NCBI GenBank assembly: GCA_963921795.1
Contig: OY997659.1
Coordinates: forward strand, 22,753,159-22,817,158
Direction of reading: 5' to 3'
DNA from: Nannobrachium achirus
Lineage: Eukaryota > Chordata > Actinopteri > Myctophiformes > Myctophidae
DNA length: 64,000 nucleotides
A program made the position numbers and the translations under genes. The stretch's first letter is position 1; each line of letters starts with the position of its first letter. Positions 11,901 to 22,745 of this stretch are shown in pieces. The notes below the pieces were generated by a model. The model was given only the letters and a program-made list of their open reading frames with translations. It was not told the origin of the DNA and did no database searches.

Positions 11901-14900
11901 CCCTCCAACAGAGGATGATATCAAAACAATTTTCACGGTTTCCAAAAAGGTTTTGAATAAGATGCCAATTCCCGATGAAACCCATACATTAAAGCAGCAT
12001 GAAGCTGAGAGCAAACTGAAACTTGATGAAAAAAGTAAAGAAGTAATTGATTGCTGCACAGTCAGCATTGACGAAATAACCCAACATTGTGATGGCTCTA
12101 ATGTCCAGGCCTGGCTTCTGTACAATTGCTTCGGGACAGAGCAGTCCTTACAAATGGCCCTTAAAGATGACAAGAAAGCCAAATTCTCTTTGCCTGTCGG
12201 GGGAATCGCTGTACCCTTGCACAATGATCCAAAAACAAAGAAATGGATCCCATCACAGACTGATCTAGTTGGACAGGCATTTTGCTCCCTCCCTCTTTCC
12301 ATTCATACTGGCCTTCCAGTGAATATAAATGGAGCATTTGCTGTGACTTCCAATCGCAAAGGTTTATGGGAGACTGGAGTAAAACATCACTGGAACCAAG
12401 CTCTTCTTAAGGATCCTACAGCTACGGCATATATCACAGTACTTTTAACCCTGAAGAGTATGGCGGAAAATGAGGAGCTGCAAAGTTACCGTTATCACAC
12501 CTTTTGGCCTGACAGTGAGAAAGTGAGTGATACTTTCAAGCCTCTGGTAGATGCCCTTTACTCTGCTATCATCCAGTACTCCAGCAAGCCCCTTCAGCTC
12601 TTCAATGATGGTAAACATTGGTGCTCAATTGACGAGGCTATATTTTTACACCAAAGCATTGAAGAGGACAAAAGAATTGGCAGGCTTGCTATGAAGGTAT
12701 GTCAGAGCTATGTAAAGGCACCTAACCATGTTGTTCCTCTTCCACTCTGGGTGAGAAACAGCTTCAGACATGCTGGCTTGGAAAAGGCTCTACAAAGCAG
12801 AATGTGGAACTGGGAAACGTTTTACAAGGAAGTGGTTTTTAGCAACCTGAGTACCATGGACCCTGAGAGTAGAAATGCACTTGTGCTACATGCTATTGAC
12901 CTCAACAGTGAGCCAATTGACAATCTACTTAAGTGTTTCCCATGCATTCCTACACAGAGTGGACAACTCCAGTATATCAAGAAGCTAGTGAATCCATCTG
13001 GGAAAGTAGCCTGCCTGTTTGATAATAAGGAAGGACGCTTGCTTGGAGGAAATGAAAGTGACTTTTGTTCCCCCAAAAGGATTCAGCGGCTCCTGGAATT
13101 GGGAATGCTTAATCACCAAATCCCATTGGAAGACATCCTAGACAGAGCTGACAAAATCACCAGTGTTTGGGGCAAAGACAAAAGCAATGCCTATGGACAT
13201 CTGAGGTGCATCCTTGATGTTCTGAGGAGTTCCCATAAAGATGAAGGCTCTCCCATCTGGGATCTACTAAGGAATACAGCATTTATTCCAGCATTTCCTC
13301 CAAACAGTAAAAAAGACCAAATGGTGAAACTTTGGAAGCCTGTTGATGTTTTTAGTGACCAATGCCACTACCTTGTAAGCATGATACATCCTGTGGTCGA
13401 TCATACAAATTTGAACCTGCACAGTGCTGATCCCGTCCTCAAACTTCTGGGAATTCGTCAAAGTTGTGACATGAGACCTGAGACGGTACTTCAACAGCTG
13501 CAAGAAGCTTGTAAGAAAACAAAATTCTTTGACAATTCCAAGTCTACACTTCACAAAATAGCGTATGAATGCTACAGGTTTCTGGATCAGTGGCTCTACA
13601 ATTTGGGGGATTCCAAACTCATTTCAGAGACTGCACATTCCTTCCCATTTATTCTTATTGGGGACAAGTTTGAGCATGTCAAATCTGTGGCTGAAAATGC
13701 AGAATTTGAGGCAAAACCTTATCTCCATATGCTTCCAACAGTCTTCAGTGGCTTCACAACACTGTGGGAATGTGTGGGTGTTGAAAAGAAATTCACAGTT
13801 GATCAGTGTCTCACTGTACTCGAGACACTGCATACTCTCCATGGATCCAAACCCCTTCCAAAATCCGATCTCAAAATTTGCCTAACAATAAACACTGGAT
13901 TGTTTGAAGCTAAGGAGAAGAATCTAAGTGACTGCTTCATGCCTAATAAACATGGTGTTTTACAACCTGCAAGCAAACTATATTTCAATGACAGCCCATG
14001 GATGCCAGTCAATTCAGCAGTCACTTTGTGCCATGAGAATATCCCACGTGTCATGGCTCGCTATTTTGGAATTAAGACAACCAGGCATCAAACTCTGCAA
14101 GATCATTTAGTGGAGAACTCACCCTTTGCTTTTGAGTTTGAACAGCAAGAGCAACTGACAGTCCGAATTAAAAACATCATTTCAGCGTATCCAGCCAAGA
14201 AGGATATCCTGAAAGAGCTCATCCAAAATGCAGATGATGCAGAGGCAACAGAAATCCATTTTGTTTGGGACAAAAGGCAGCATGGCACAAAGAAAACGTT
14301 TGGGAAGAAATGGAACCAGCTACAGGGCCCGGCACTATGTGTATACAACAACAAGGTGTTTTCTGATGCAGATCTGAAAGGCATTCAACAGCTAGGAGAA
14401 GGTGGGAAACATGACATTCCCGGGAAAACTGGAAAATATGGTCTTGGATTCAACTCTGTTTACCATTTGACTGATTGCCCTTCAATCATGACTGGGGATA
14501 AAGTTCTCTGCATTTCTGATCCAAATCAAAAATACACTGAAGGCTCGTCAGGAAAACCATCTGCTGGATGTGGTTACAAATTAGCAAAGGTTTTTAAGGA
14601 GATGTATGATGATGTCTACAAGTCATTTCTTCCAGACAAATTTCCACTTGGAGATGGCACTATGTTCAGACTGCCTCTTAGAACAGGTGTCATGGCAAAT
14701 AACTCAAAAATATCGAACCAGGGAGTGACTGATCAGGATATGATTGAGTTGTCCAAAGCCCTGTCTGAAGATCCTGAAGGGTTGATCCTGTTTCTGAAAA
14801 ACATCCGCAAAATACAATTCCATGAAATAAACGAACACTCGCAAGACCTCTGCACAACCTTCACAGTTGAAAAACATCTCTCAGAGCAGAGCAATAAAGA

Positions 14901-17900
14901 AAGATGTTCTTTTCAAAAGCATCTATGCACGGCACTGCAATCTGATGAAACGGCAACACCATGCAAAACTCTTTATGACGTCAACATTTCAGCCAGTGAC
15001 AAAAGGAGGAGTAAATGGTTCATTGCAGAGCAGTTTGGCTCCTTCAAAAGCAGCACTGGAGAAGAGAGGAAACATTCAGACATTATACCCCAAGCAGCAC
15101 TAGCTGCATGTGTGCATTCTAAGCCAGTCAGAACGGGAGACTTCGATGGAGGAGTCTTTTGTTCACTTCCTCTGCCAGGCAAAACTGGACTTCCAATACA
15201 TGTCAATGGAAACTTTGAAGTTGATGCCTCCAGGAGGGGCCTTTGGAAAGTAGATGGCCAAAGTCTGAAAACTAATTGGAATGAGTCTTTAAAACAGGAC
15301 GTTATAGCTCCGTTGTATGCAGATTTGATTCACTACCTCTGTCGTAGCATTGCTAATATGAAAGTCTCTTCCAAATGTGATGAGTATTCATCAACAGCGC
15401 TTGATAGGTCTTACTTGTGTTTTTTCCCAACGGTCTCTAAGGACATTTCCCAGGATTGGCATGATATGGTACAAGAGGTGTATCGATCAATACATGAGAA
15501 AGCGCTTGATGTCATTCCATTGTTGCGGCACTCAAAACGTAAAGTTGGATCTCAGTCAATTACAGAGTTCACTTTTGACTGGTGTACTGTCACAAAGACA
15601 GAACTGACTGATGCACCTTACTTGATAAACCCAAAGAGCACCCACATGAGTTCCATTTTGGAGGATCTTGGAATGAAGTTAGTTCCTTATTCCAGAAAAA
15701 TGTCAGCAATTTGGCAAGGCTTCAATACTGCTGACATTGAATTGAACTCAGTCAGTCCTTCAACTGTGCAAAGGTTCCTTAGAGAGAAACCACTGAATGA
15801 TGAAAACCAAACTAACAGTGGCTTACCTTTACCTATCTCCCACACTCTGATTAGAGATGAAAAAAGATGCTCCGAGCTGTTAAACTTCTGCTTGACAGAT
15901 GTCAACGAAGAGAATTGCACTTCAATCGGTGGACTTCCGCTTCTTCTCACAAAAGATAAAGTTCTGAGGGTGTTCAATTGTACATCTCCCAAGCTGATAT
16001 CAAGCTATGATGATCTGTTCTTTGGATACGAGGCAGATTTTGCAGATTATAACATCAATACGAACAAGATTCTAGAAGATGGTGGCTTTCTTCACAGTTT
16101 GACAATTCCCACATCAGTGAAGTATATAAAACCTTTACTTCAGCATCTCCTTCAAGATTGTGAAATTGATCCAATCTGTAACCTCCATGTCCCAAATGAG
16201 GCAATTCAGAAGTGGCTGAAAGAACTTTGGAGATTCTTCACAAGCCAAATCACATCATCACCACTAGATGGAAGTGAGCAACATATAACACTGCGTTCTG
16301 TCAAGGAGATGTTTTATGACTGTTGTATTTTGCATGTTGTATGTCCAAGGTTAAACAACAGACCCTTTCTCCAAACAATGAAAGACATGCCAAGTGTGAT
16401 TCATTTTGACAGAGAAGAGGACATATCAAGCATTCTGTTTAAACTTGGCTTCACAGAGCTTAATTGGCCATTCTACACAGAGGTGAGCAAACAGTTACAG
16501 TCACTTTTTCAGCCTGAACTCATGAATCCACATGACAGACATGCTGTATTAGATAAAGTCTACAAACTCAATCATTCAGAGTTTCGCCATCTTTCCAGTG
16601 TTGAGTTAACAGAACTTCAACGTTTTTTACAATCTGGAATAACCACATCCAAAACCAAACGGGATTATAAGAGAAAGCTCACATCCTTGCCGTTATTTGA
16701 AACCATACATGAGGAGCGTGTGCAGATAGGTCATCTTGGGCAAGTATCCATCCTCAACTTGACCTTAATCCCAGTGCCAGGATTTTCAGATCTCTTACCG
16801 CTGTATCACAGAAACACAATTTTTCTCAAGCACAGTTTTGTGAATGCGTCACTATCCGAACTCGTGAACATTGAAATACTGTCTGATTTGGAGTTCTTCA
16901 TGAAGTTCATCTTGCCCATCCTACACAATCTCACAGAAAGACAGATTATTAACTGTGTCAAATTATTGTTGTTAGTACAAAATTTGTACAATAACAATGA
17001 ACACGAGGACAAAATAATCTCTTCACTGAAGGATGTGAAATTGATTCAGAGTGCCCATGGGACATTGGAGAAGGCATCCTCTTACTTTGATGACAGTGTT
17101 GAGCTGTATAAGATGATGATGCCTCAAGACAAATTTGTACCTGAGAGCTTTTGGAAAGAGTTTGACACAAACCAGCAGTCACAAGTGAAAGATCTGCTCA
17201 AAGCACTTGGAATGAAACATGTCGTGTCAAAGGAAGAGATGATACATTTTGCACACCAGATAGAACAAGAGGCAAAAGAACAATTTGAACTCAAGGAGCT
17301 GAAACGGAAGTCATCAAAACTGTTGGAAACAGTGACACAACTGCTGGAACCAGCCTGGACACAAGATGAAAAACAAAAGGAAAACCAAAGGTTCATGGAG
17401 AGAATTGCTGACATCAAATTCATCTTTCCTGTAACAATTAAGAAAGATCTATGTGACTACCATAAACCATTTGCAGCCGAGAGGACTACTGTTGCGATCA
17501 GAGGATCTTTGATTGAAAGTGAAGGATTCAGGGATCAACGTCTGATTTGGACTTCAATGCCAATAATGGCTTTACCAGGCTACTGGTCAAAGAATAACAT
17601 ATTGCAAATGGTGAAGCATGCTGGGGCCCTTGAATGGCCACCTGGCCCGTGTGTCGCCACAAACATCAGCAACATCTGTCAGGCACCATGTCAAACTACT
17701 GACTTGATAAGAACTCGTGCTGTAGTGTTTCGCATTTCATATGACTATATGCAAACAAACAATTTTAATACCCATTCACTGACTGGCCTCCCTGTTGTGC
17801 TGGTTGAAAATGACAAAAGATTGGTGAAAAGTGAAGAAACCTCTCTAAGGCTCCCCAATGACTTGGCGTACAGGCCCTATTTGTACAAAATTCCTGGGGA

Positions 17901-20118
17901 CGATATCATGTATGCAAAGTTCTTCAAAAAAATTGGTGTTAATGAGGAGCCAACAGCAGTGCAGTATTGCAATGTCCTTGGAGCAATTTACTCTGAGACC
18001 TGCGATAAAAGCACTCTAAATGCAAATCAGTGGATAACTACCGAACATGCCGTGAAGGAACTGTTTCAGCTAATCCAAAATCAAGGGAGCACATCAGCCC
18101 TTAAACTACCAAAGGTTTTACACCTTCCTTCTAAAGATGGTAGGTTGTATCCATCAAACACACTCTATTTCAATGACACCGTGTTCCAGGCAAACAGATT
18201 AGAAAGAGCACTGGAGAAAAAAATACACCTCCTCAAAAATCTCTCTTTGGGCAGTGATATGTATGAACATCATCGACTGCTGCAGTTGCTACCAAAGGAT
18301 AGTCAGCCCAAAATGCTCTCTCAGTATACTATGGAGAAGGTGGTGGATTCACACATGCAGGCTTGTGAGTATGGAGCCAACTGCAACTTTAGTGGATGGT
18401 TTGAGAGGCATCTCTCCTCAATACACTTCAGACATGGACTTATCTGCCTCATTAGAGGGAAATCAAGGGAAATTACACAAGAAGTTGCAACCAACATGTG
18501 TAAGCAGATGTTTGGCAGCATTCAGATGGTCTGCTGCAAAAGCATCGAAACAGAGCTTTGGTTTGATCAACAACCACTAAATGACACCAAGGCTGAAACG
18601 GATGTCAATGTCGAAAAGGGACAACAAGGTTGCATTTTCTACTTGAAACACAGTGACACCATGGATCTAAAAGTGATAAATGAAGTCAACATGACACTGA
18701 CTAAAGAGATCAATGCTCTCTTGGATAATAAAATTGCCTCTGTCCACCTACCAGTTCTTGGACAGCTACTTATGTGTGACACACTGCAGGAGGTTCAGAA
18801 AACATTGGCTAAGAACGAAATTCATGACAGTGTTGAAACTCAGAACTTCATTCTTGATCCACCTGCCCCTGGGACAGCTATTCCTGAGGAATGGCATGAT
18901 TCCTTAGATATGAACGTCATCAATAACTTTGAAGAAGGGGAATATGTTGGCTATACTGACTCTGCTTCAGACGAGGAATACATTTACGCAGTTATTGTTG
19001 AAATGCTGCCAGAGCCTGCTGGACAACAATTATATTCTCACAGATACAAAATACTAATTGGTAAAGATGAGGTCATCGAAGTCGGCTCCCTCGATCTATA
19101 TCAGTTTAAACGAGAGAAGAAGCCAAAAGAGGAGAGGAAGCCAACTTGCATGAAACTAGAGCCATTGGCGCACTCTGTGCCACATACTTCTCAAGCATCA
19201 TCCACAAGGTCGTCACCCACAACTATTGAGGAGGCCAAAAAGGAAATTGATGAATGTTTGGCAAAGATCTGGACTCTTTCTGAGGAGGACAGGCGAAAGG
19301 CCATCAAACGGCTGTACCTGAGATGGCATCCGGACAAAAACCCAAAAGACGATCAGCTGACCAATGAAGCATTCAAGTACTTGCTGAACAGAATCGATGA
19401 GCTGACACCAGGTAAAATGTCAAACTCTTCTCATACACGGCAGAACAAAAATTACAGAGAGACTCATCCACGGCAGAACTCAAATTACAGAGACTCCCAT
19501 CCATGGCAGAACCCAAATGACAGAGACTTCCATCCACGGCAGAACACAAATGACGGAGACTCTGTTCAAAGGTGGAACACTAATTACAGAGACTTCTATG
19601 AGCAGTGGGATCAGGAAGCCTTGCGCCACAGATGTGGTCGGGAGAGTTTCTTTAGAGACTGCCATTCATGCAGTTATAACTTTTGGACACATCATGAAAA
19701 TGTCCCAAGACCAAACCAAGAGGAGGCCCAGCGCTGGTGTAGACAGGCTCGCTGTGACCTCACAGCCGCTCACAAAGACACTGGCGGTGGGAGCACGGAG
19801 TGGTGTCTGTTCAAGGTCCATCAAGCTGTGGAAAAGGCTCTCATTGCTGCAGAGTACAAAAGAACAGGTCAACAGGTCAACAACTGCTCCATTACACAAC
19901 TCGCAGAAAGAATATCCCGCTACAGAGATCAGTTCATTCATTTTCCCCGGGCTGTAGAAGAACTACAGTTACTGGGAGTCGACGCCAAGAAGACTCAGTA
20001 TCCAAACTGTCACCCTCCTCCCCTCATTCCCAATGGGCAGTTCAAACCAGAGAATGAAACTCGAGCACTGGAGCTGGCATCAGATATTCTCTGCAAAATA
20101 GAGGCATATGTCAATTAA
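479..20118 (+). CDS. Sacsin-like protein (SACS-family paralogue), 7 coding exons, 4,318 aa
   Basis: Coding exons 479-498, 3014-3101, 3520-3631, 3763-3909, 7217-8648, 8782-8870 and 9050-20118 join to 12,957 nt, an exact multiple of three, all with GT-AG borders. The protein has three sacsin repeats: N-box ELIQNADDA near residue 37 with [12 protein letters not shown] near 109; ELIQNAEDA near 1358 with [12 protein letters not shown] near 1431; ELIQNADDA near 2351 with [12 protein letters not shown] near 2423. An XPCB-like region lies near 3700, a DnaJ domain with HPD near 4055, five 11-residue repeats at about 4090-4145, and a HEPN domain at about 4186-4313. Sacsin (human about 4,579 aa) is a giant cytoplasmic co-chaperone linked to Hsp70, intermediate filaments and mitochondria. 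No ubiquitin-like domain precedes the first repeat, so this is probably one of the extra fish sacsin-like genes rather than the direct SACS orthologue. The ATG at 479 has A at -3 and an in-frame TGA at 461-463 upstream. Role is inferred from the family. Confidence 0.9.
590..1908. mobile_element. Long-inverted-repeat element with 9-bp target duplication (MULE-like), containing a LINE 3' fragment
   Basis: Arms of about 150-158 bp (590-747 and 1758-1908) are inverted copies, starting TAGCYGCAAATTGCAACAC. The flanks carry TATCTAAGC at 581-589 and 1909-1917, a perfect 9-bp direct repeat. Long arms plus a 9-bp duplication fit Mutator-like elements, but no transposase is present, so the class is inferred. 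The core holds a reverse-oriented LINE 3' end. Confidence 0.7.
1030..1554 (-). pseudogene. C-terminal fragment of a LINE (non-LTR) reverse transcriptase
   Basis: A 174-codon frame resembling the end of non-LTR retrotransposon ORF2: an early [13 protein letters not shown]-like segment, [17 protein letters not shown], and the typical end [19 protein letters not shown]. It is 5'-truncated and lacks the catalytic domains. The 3' tail (about 760-1029) runs toward the left arm of the surrounding element and ends in a TCAATCAA-type tail. The clade is uncertain. Confidence 0.7.
2040..2220 (+). repeat. Inverted copy of the repeat at 6735-6885
   Basis: Shares GCTTGGAAATCCGTTCAGGC and the near-palindrome AAACATGGCTGCCATGTTTG with 6735-6885 in opposite orientation. 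The two copies lie 4.5 kb apart in introns of the sacsin-like gene. Class unknown. Confidence 0.6.
2405..2482 (+). repeat. LINE 3' tail with (AATC)n
   Basis: CATGAAACTGTACTTTTC followed by AATCAATCAATCAATCAA matches the 3' end of the LINE fragment inside 590-1908 (opposite strand). It is a short, truncated LINE end. Confidence 0.5.
2579..2599. promoter_or_regulatory. Two perfect CRE octamers (TGACGTCA)
   Basis: TGACGTCA at 2579-2586 and 2592-2599, 13 bp apart, in the first intron of the sacsin-like gene. CRE octamers bind CREB/ATF dimers in vertebrates. Function here is not shown. A third copy is at 3147-3154. Confidence 0.35.
3014..3101 (+). CDS. sacsin-like coding exon 2
   Basis: Acceptor GTTTAG, donor GTGGGA. 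Codes [20 protein letters not shown] and following residues: the start of the first sacsin repeat. It ends in phase 0. Confidence 0.88.
3147..3154. promoter_or_regulatory. Third perfect CRE octamer (TGACGTCA)
   Basis: Perfect palindromic TGACGTCA in intron 2 of the sacsin-like gene, 45 bp after exon 2. Binding is inferred only. Confidence 0.3.
3520..3631 (+). CDS. sacsin-like coding exon 3
   Basis: Acceptor GAACAG, donor GTATGT. Begins with [14 protein letters not shown], the N-box of the first ATPase-like repeat, and ends in GKYQ(G). Confidence 0.92.
3763..3909 (+). CDS. sacsin-like coding exon 4
   Basis: Acceptor CTTGAAG, donor GTAAAA. Codes [18 protein letters not shown] and the glycine motif [14 protein letters not shown]. 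The last base G joins AT of exon 5 to give Asp, continuing as DVPCIFS, so no exon is missing in the 3.3-kb intron that follows. Confidence 0.92.
3999..4275 (+). mobile_element. tRNA-derived SINE
   Basis: tRNA-like head with A box (TAGCTCAGGGGTAGAG, about 4008-4023) and B box (GGTTCCCAGTTCGAATCC, 4057-4074), then a body and the fish-type tail TAAAGCGCCTTGGATAAAAG...TATATAAATGCACCATTTACC. Lies in intron 4 of the sacsin-like gene. Confidence 0.88.
4370..4510 (+). repeat. Diverged copy of the MITE at 6553-6710
   Basis: Shares GTTGATTTGTCACCTTTACA, AGGTACAGCTTGTAAG and CCAAACGTTTGGGTAGCG with 6590-6712 in the same orientation. The left end is degraded. Confidence 0.6.
4739..6305. mobile_element. 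Non-autonomous hAT element, 1,567 bp
   Basis: Ends CAGTGTTG.. and ..CCCAACACTG, flanked by perfect 8-bp duplications CTTATAGT at 4731-4738 and 6306-6313. No transposase frame. A second hAT MITE (5515-5839) is nested inside. Confidence 0.85.
5515..5839. mobile_element. hAT MITE (CAGTGGTTCTCAACCT ends), nested
   Basis: Ends CAGTGGTTCTCAACCT / AGGTTGAGAACCACTG. Flanks TTATAGTG and TAGTAGTG match 6 of 8. It contains a half copy of the hairpin repeat (about 5696-5717) described in the findings. Confidence 0.8.
6357..6513. mobile_element. Foldback MITE with about 60-bp arms
   Basis: Arms AAAGCAATAAGCCAC.. and ..GTGGCTTATTGCTTT. The inner arm GTATACACCGGCTGAGAGG pairs with CCTCTCAGCCGGTGTATAC. A short loop near TCGGCTGCGCCTC. 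One long hairpin. Confidence 0.75.
6553..6710. mobile_element. MITE with 25-bp terminal inverted repeats
   Basis: Begins CTACCCACACGTTTGGCTGT and ends in the inverse ACACAACCAAACGTGTGGGTAG. A diverged relative lies at 4370-4510. Superfamily not determined. Confidence 0.75.
6735..6885 (-). repeat. Inverted copy of the repeat at 2040-2220
   Basis: See 2040-2220; includes CAAACATGGCAGCCATGTTTG and CCTGAACGGATTTCCAAGCG. Confidence 0.6.
7217..8648 (+). CDS. sacsin-like coding exon 5
   Basis: Acceptor TTTCCAG, donor GTAAGT. 1,432 nt. Covers the rest of the first sacsin repeat: [18 protein letters not shown] near the start, ending ..DGNEFPR with the Arg codon split across the border. Confidence 0.93.
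8782..8870 (+). CDS. sacsin-like coding exon 6
   Basis: Acceptor CTCTACAG, donor GTAAGG. Codes [18 protein letters not shown] up to LATK plus one base. It is in phase with both neighbours. Confidence 0.85.
8921..8983. repeat. (CA)n microsatellite
   Basis: Nearly pure CA run in the 179-bp intron between sacsin-like exons 6 and 7, ending about 66 nt before the acceptor. Confidence 0.95.
9050..20118 (+). CDS. sacsin-like giant terminal coding exon 7
   Basis: Acceptor TTTTTCCAG; one uninterrupted frame of 11,069 nt to TAA at 20116-20118. It encodes the second and third sacsin repeats, the XPCB-like segment, the DnaJ domain ([18 protein letters not shown]) and the HEPN domain ([17 protein letters not shown]). 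Giant last exons are typical of sacsin genes. No frameshift or stop, so the gene looks intact. Confidence 0.95.
19432..19596 (+). repeat. In-frame 33-bp minisatellite (5 copies) in sacsin-like CDS
   Basis: Five 33-bp units, each an 11-residue unit of the form HPRQNxNYRDx, between the DnaJ and HEPN domains. Copies diverge slightly and keep the frame. Confidence 0.9.
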
Positions 20119-20206
20119 GCACGTGTTTATGAAGATACTGTTAAAGTTCATACATTTTCTGCTTGATAATTTGTTATTTGGGGATGGTAATACTGGAATT
20201 TAACAG

Positions 20207-20212
20207 AATAAA
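20207..20212 (+). terminator. Polyadenylation signal AATAAA of sacsin-like gene
   Basis: Canonical AATAAA 89 nt after the TAA stop, giving a very short 3' UTR if used. No nearer hexamer was seen. Confidence 0.6.
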
Positions 20213-20296
20213 TGTAAACCACCCATATACTTTGTCTTTTTCATTTTCAGAGCTGTGATTTCTTTAGTATCAGAATGTAAGGCCAGAAGGTTGCAC

Positions 20297-20509
20297 TTAA
20301 AGGAGTAGTTCACCCCAAAATGACTTTTTTTTCCTATTTATTACTCACACCATGGAGACTAAAGTTCAATTAAAAAAAGTTTTGTATTTGTCACAATTAA
20401 TACATTTGTCTTATTAGGAACATAAAACAAAAAATATTATTTAACTCAAGTCTCCATGGCGTGAGTAATCAACAGAAAAGGTCATTTTGGGGGTGAACTA
20501 CTCATTTAA
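20297..20509. mobile_element. TTAA-type MITE
   Basis: Starts TTAAAGGAGTAGTTCACCCC and ends GGGGTGAACTACTCATTTAA. TTAA at both borders fits piggyBac/Kolobok-like target choice. Inner arms also pair (ACTCACACCATGGAGACT with AGTCTCCATGGCGTGAGT). It starts about 85 bp past the poly(A) signal. Confidence 0.75.
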
Positions 20510-20902
20510 GTTGTCTTCAGTAATACTACATGGTGTGGAGACTGGAGGATGCTGTGTATAATCCCTTTTCAGTGGCCCCTACACTGAATAATAGTAGAAT
20601 AGAATACTGTGCCTGTCTGGAATCATGTCTTTGTTTACCTACTGTCACAAACCTTTACTGTATATTCAGGGGTTAAAGTTCTCTGTCCTGGGGACTGATT
20701 TCAGTCTTGAGGATTCCATAGGGGCTATTTCTGAGATCAGTGCAGATCCGCCAAAAAATTGATAAATGAGGCGGAGGTGTAGCAATGGCCGCAGCGTGAA
20801 TGAAAGTCGTAAAAACGCTAGTCAAGTGATCTCCAAACTAAAAAGCAGTTATAATTTCAAGATATGAATATTTGAATTGGCAAGACTAGCATATAATGCA
20901 AC
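20510..20902. other. Intergenic, no feature seen
   Basis: No coding similarity, RNA gene or clear repeat end recognised between the TTAA MITE and the hAT element. Confidence 0.4.
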
Positions 20903-21978
20903 TAGGGTTGCCAACTCCCAGAGTTTCAAATACGGGACACTTTCTAAGGAGACATGCGCCGCCGAAGGCGGCGCCGAAAAATCGGATATCTTCGTTTATA
21001 AAGTTGGCTAAAACGGGTATTTTCCTATATTAAATCATATTTTTCCTTTCACAATATTAATTCGGGTGTCTTTGGGGCGAAAAATCGGATATTTTTGGTT
21101 ATAAATTGGCTAAAACGGGTATTTTCCTCTATTAAATCATATTTTTCCTCTCACAATATTAATTCGGGTGTCTTTGGGCCAGCTAACCTATTACCTTAAA
21201 ATCATGTAGTGTAGTCCTATATTGTATTTCTCTCAATTTTCCAAAACATATCGCCTAGGTCTACCTGGTCCTAATGTGCCCACTCTCTGGTTACCCAACA
21301 CTAGTTTAATCATATTGGCATACAGCAATAACCATTAGGTTTTAAAAACAAAATCAACGCATGCTTATTTCACATACCAGCCTGTCTGGGGTCGCTTTAG
21401 TTGGCAGACAAGATTACTGTAGTGTTCCCAGGAATACAATATCCATGGCTTATTTTCTGTTGCTTGCCTGCTTTTTCACCTTTTTGTTTAGCCTATCACC
21501 TATCATAGATTCATGTCTAATATGTTTGTACACAATCTTCTGGCACACGTTTTTTTTTAAGACATTAAACAATGTTCTGAGCCGAGCACTGTCGTATGGT
21601 CGCTCGCACACACTCGTATCGTCTCTCGCAGGCAACTTGTGGAGTGAACCTACAGCCCATGCTTGGGAAGGGAGTGTGTAGGGGGCGGAGACTGTGTCTT
21701 AGCAACACTGTGTTAATAAGCCAATCAGCTGCTTACAAACAGCGCAGCGCCTCTCACAGCAATGGGATGCAGCACTTGTCGTCTCAGAGGAGAAGTGGAA
21801 GCTCTCTGACAGGCAGAATCGCTGTCATTTCTCAATTAAATCATCCCGTCATTCATATTTATCCCCCAACCTTAAAATACGGGACAAAGAGCGTCCCGTT
21901 TCAGTTCAATACGGGACACGTCTTTTAGTTTCCAAAAAAGGGACGATCCCGTATTTTACGGGACGGTTGGTAACCCTA
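20903..21978. mobile_element. Non-autonomous hAT element, 1,076 bp
   Basis: Ends TAGGGTTGCCAAC / GTTGGTAACCCTA with perfect 8-bp duplications AATGCAAC at 20895-20902 and 21979-21986. No transposase. Contains a 2-copy tandem repeat (20974-21179). Confidence 0.87.
20974..21179 (+). repeat. Tandem duplication, about 103-bp unit, two copies
   Basis: Both copies run from CGAAAAATCGGATAT through AAACGGGTATTTTCCT to AATTCGGGTGTCTTTGGG. Inside the hAT element. Confidence 0.85.
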
Positions 21979-22062
21979 AATGCAACAGAACTTCACATTC
22001 AGTGAAGGCTGTTCTGAACTTCAGGGAAAGACCCCAAATATTGGTGTGCGCTGCAAAATCAC

Positions 22063-22745
22063 ATATTAGTCCAGTAATTTTAGGCCAAAATTAGACTAAA
22101 CCTAAAACAAATTGCAATAGTAGCAAACTCAACTGATTTTGTATCCTCAATATGTCCTTAGTGAGAGAAAAAAAAGTCCCAAGGAATCCCATCAGGGCAA
22201 AGTTTTGAAAACGACCTACCTACCTTCACTTACTATACACGACTACACTATAAAGGAAAAAATGACTCCCAAAAAATCTGCTTTAAGTGGGATGTGAGGG
22301 GTCAAACTAGGGGTTTTTAATTATTCTGAATCCATTGCAAGCATTTGTTTTGCACGAAAAACATTCCTTGGGCAAGAAATGGCCACTCAAAACGATGGTT
22401 TAGTGATGAGTCATCAATTTTCAGTCTTTTGGGGTCCGTTTTTAGCCCAAGGAATGTTTTTCATGCAAAATAAATGCTTGCAATGGATTCAGAATAATTA
22501 AAAACCCCTAGTTTGACCCCTCACATCCCACTTAGAGCAGATTTTTTGGGAGTCATATTTTCCTTTATAGTGTAGTGTATACAGTAGTAAGTGAAGGTAG
22601 GTAGGTCGTTTTCAAAACTTTGCCCCGATGGGATTCCTTGGGACTTTTTTTCCCTCACTAAGGACATAATGAGGATACAGAATCAGTTGTTTGCTACTAT
22701 TGCAATTTGTTTTAGGTTTTTTCATATAATGACTGGACTATATTG
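22063..22745. mobile_element. Large foldback element, arms about 310 bp
   Basis: Left arm 22063-22379 and right arm 22434-22745 are near-identical inverted copies (e.g. CCCAAGGAATCCCATC and its reverse complement; GAATCCATTGCAAGCATTT both ways). A spacer of about 55 bp lies between them. Target duplication not resolved. Confidence 0.8.

Noticed and set aside
19405-19420. Cryptic donor GGTAAAATG inside the terminal sacsin-like exon
   Set aside because: The frame continues through it to the HEPN domain, and no matching acceptor restores a better model.
21361-21928. 106-110-aa frames
   Set aside because: Inside a non-autonomous hAT element; no transposase motifs.
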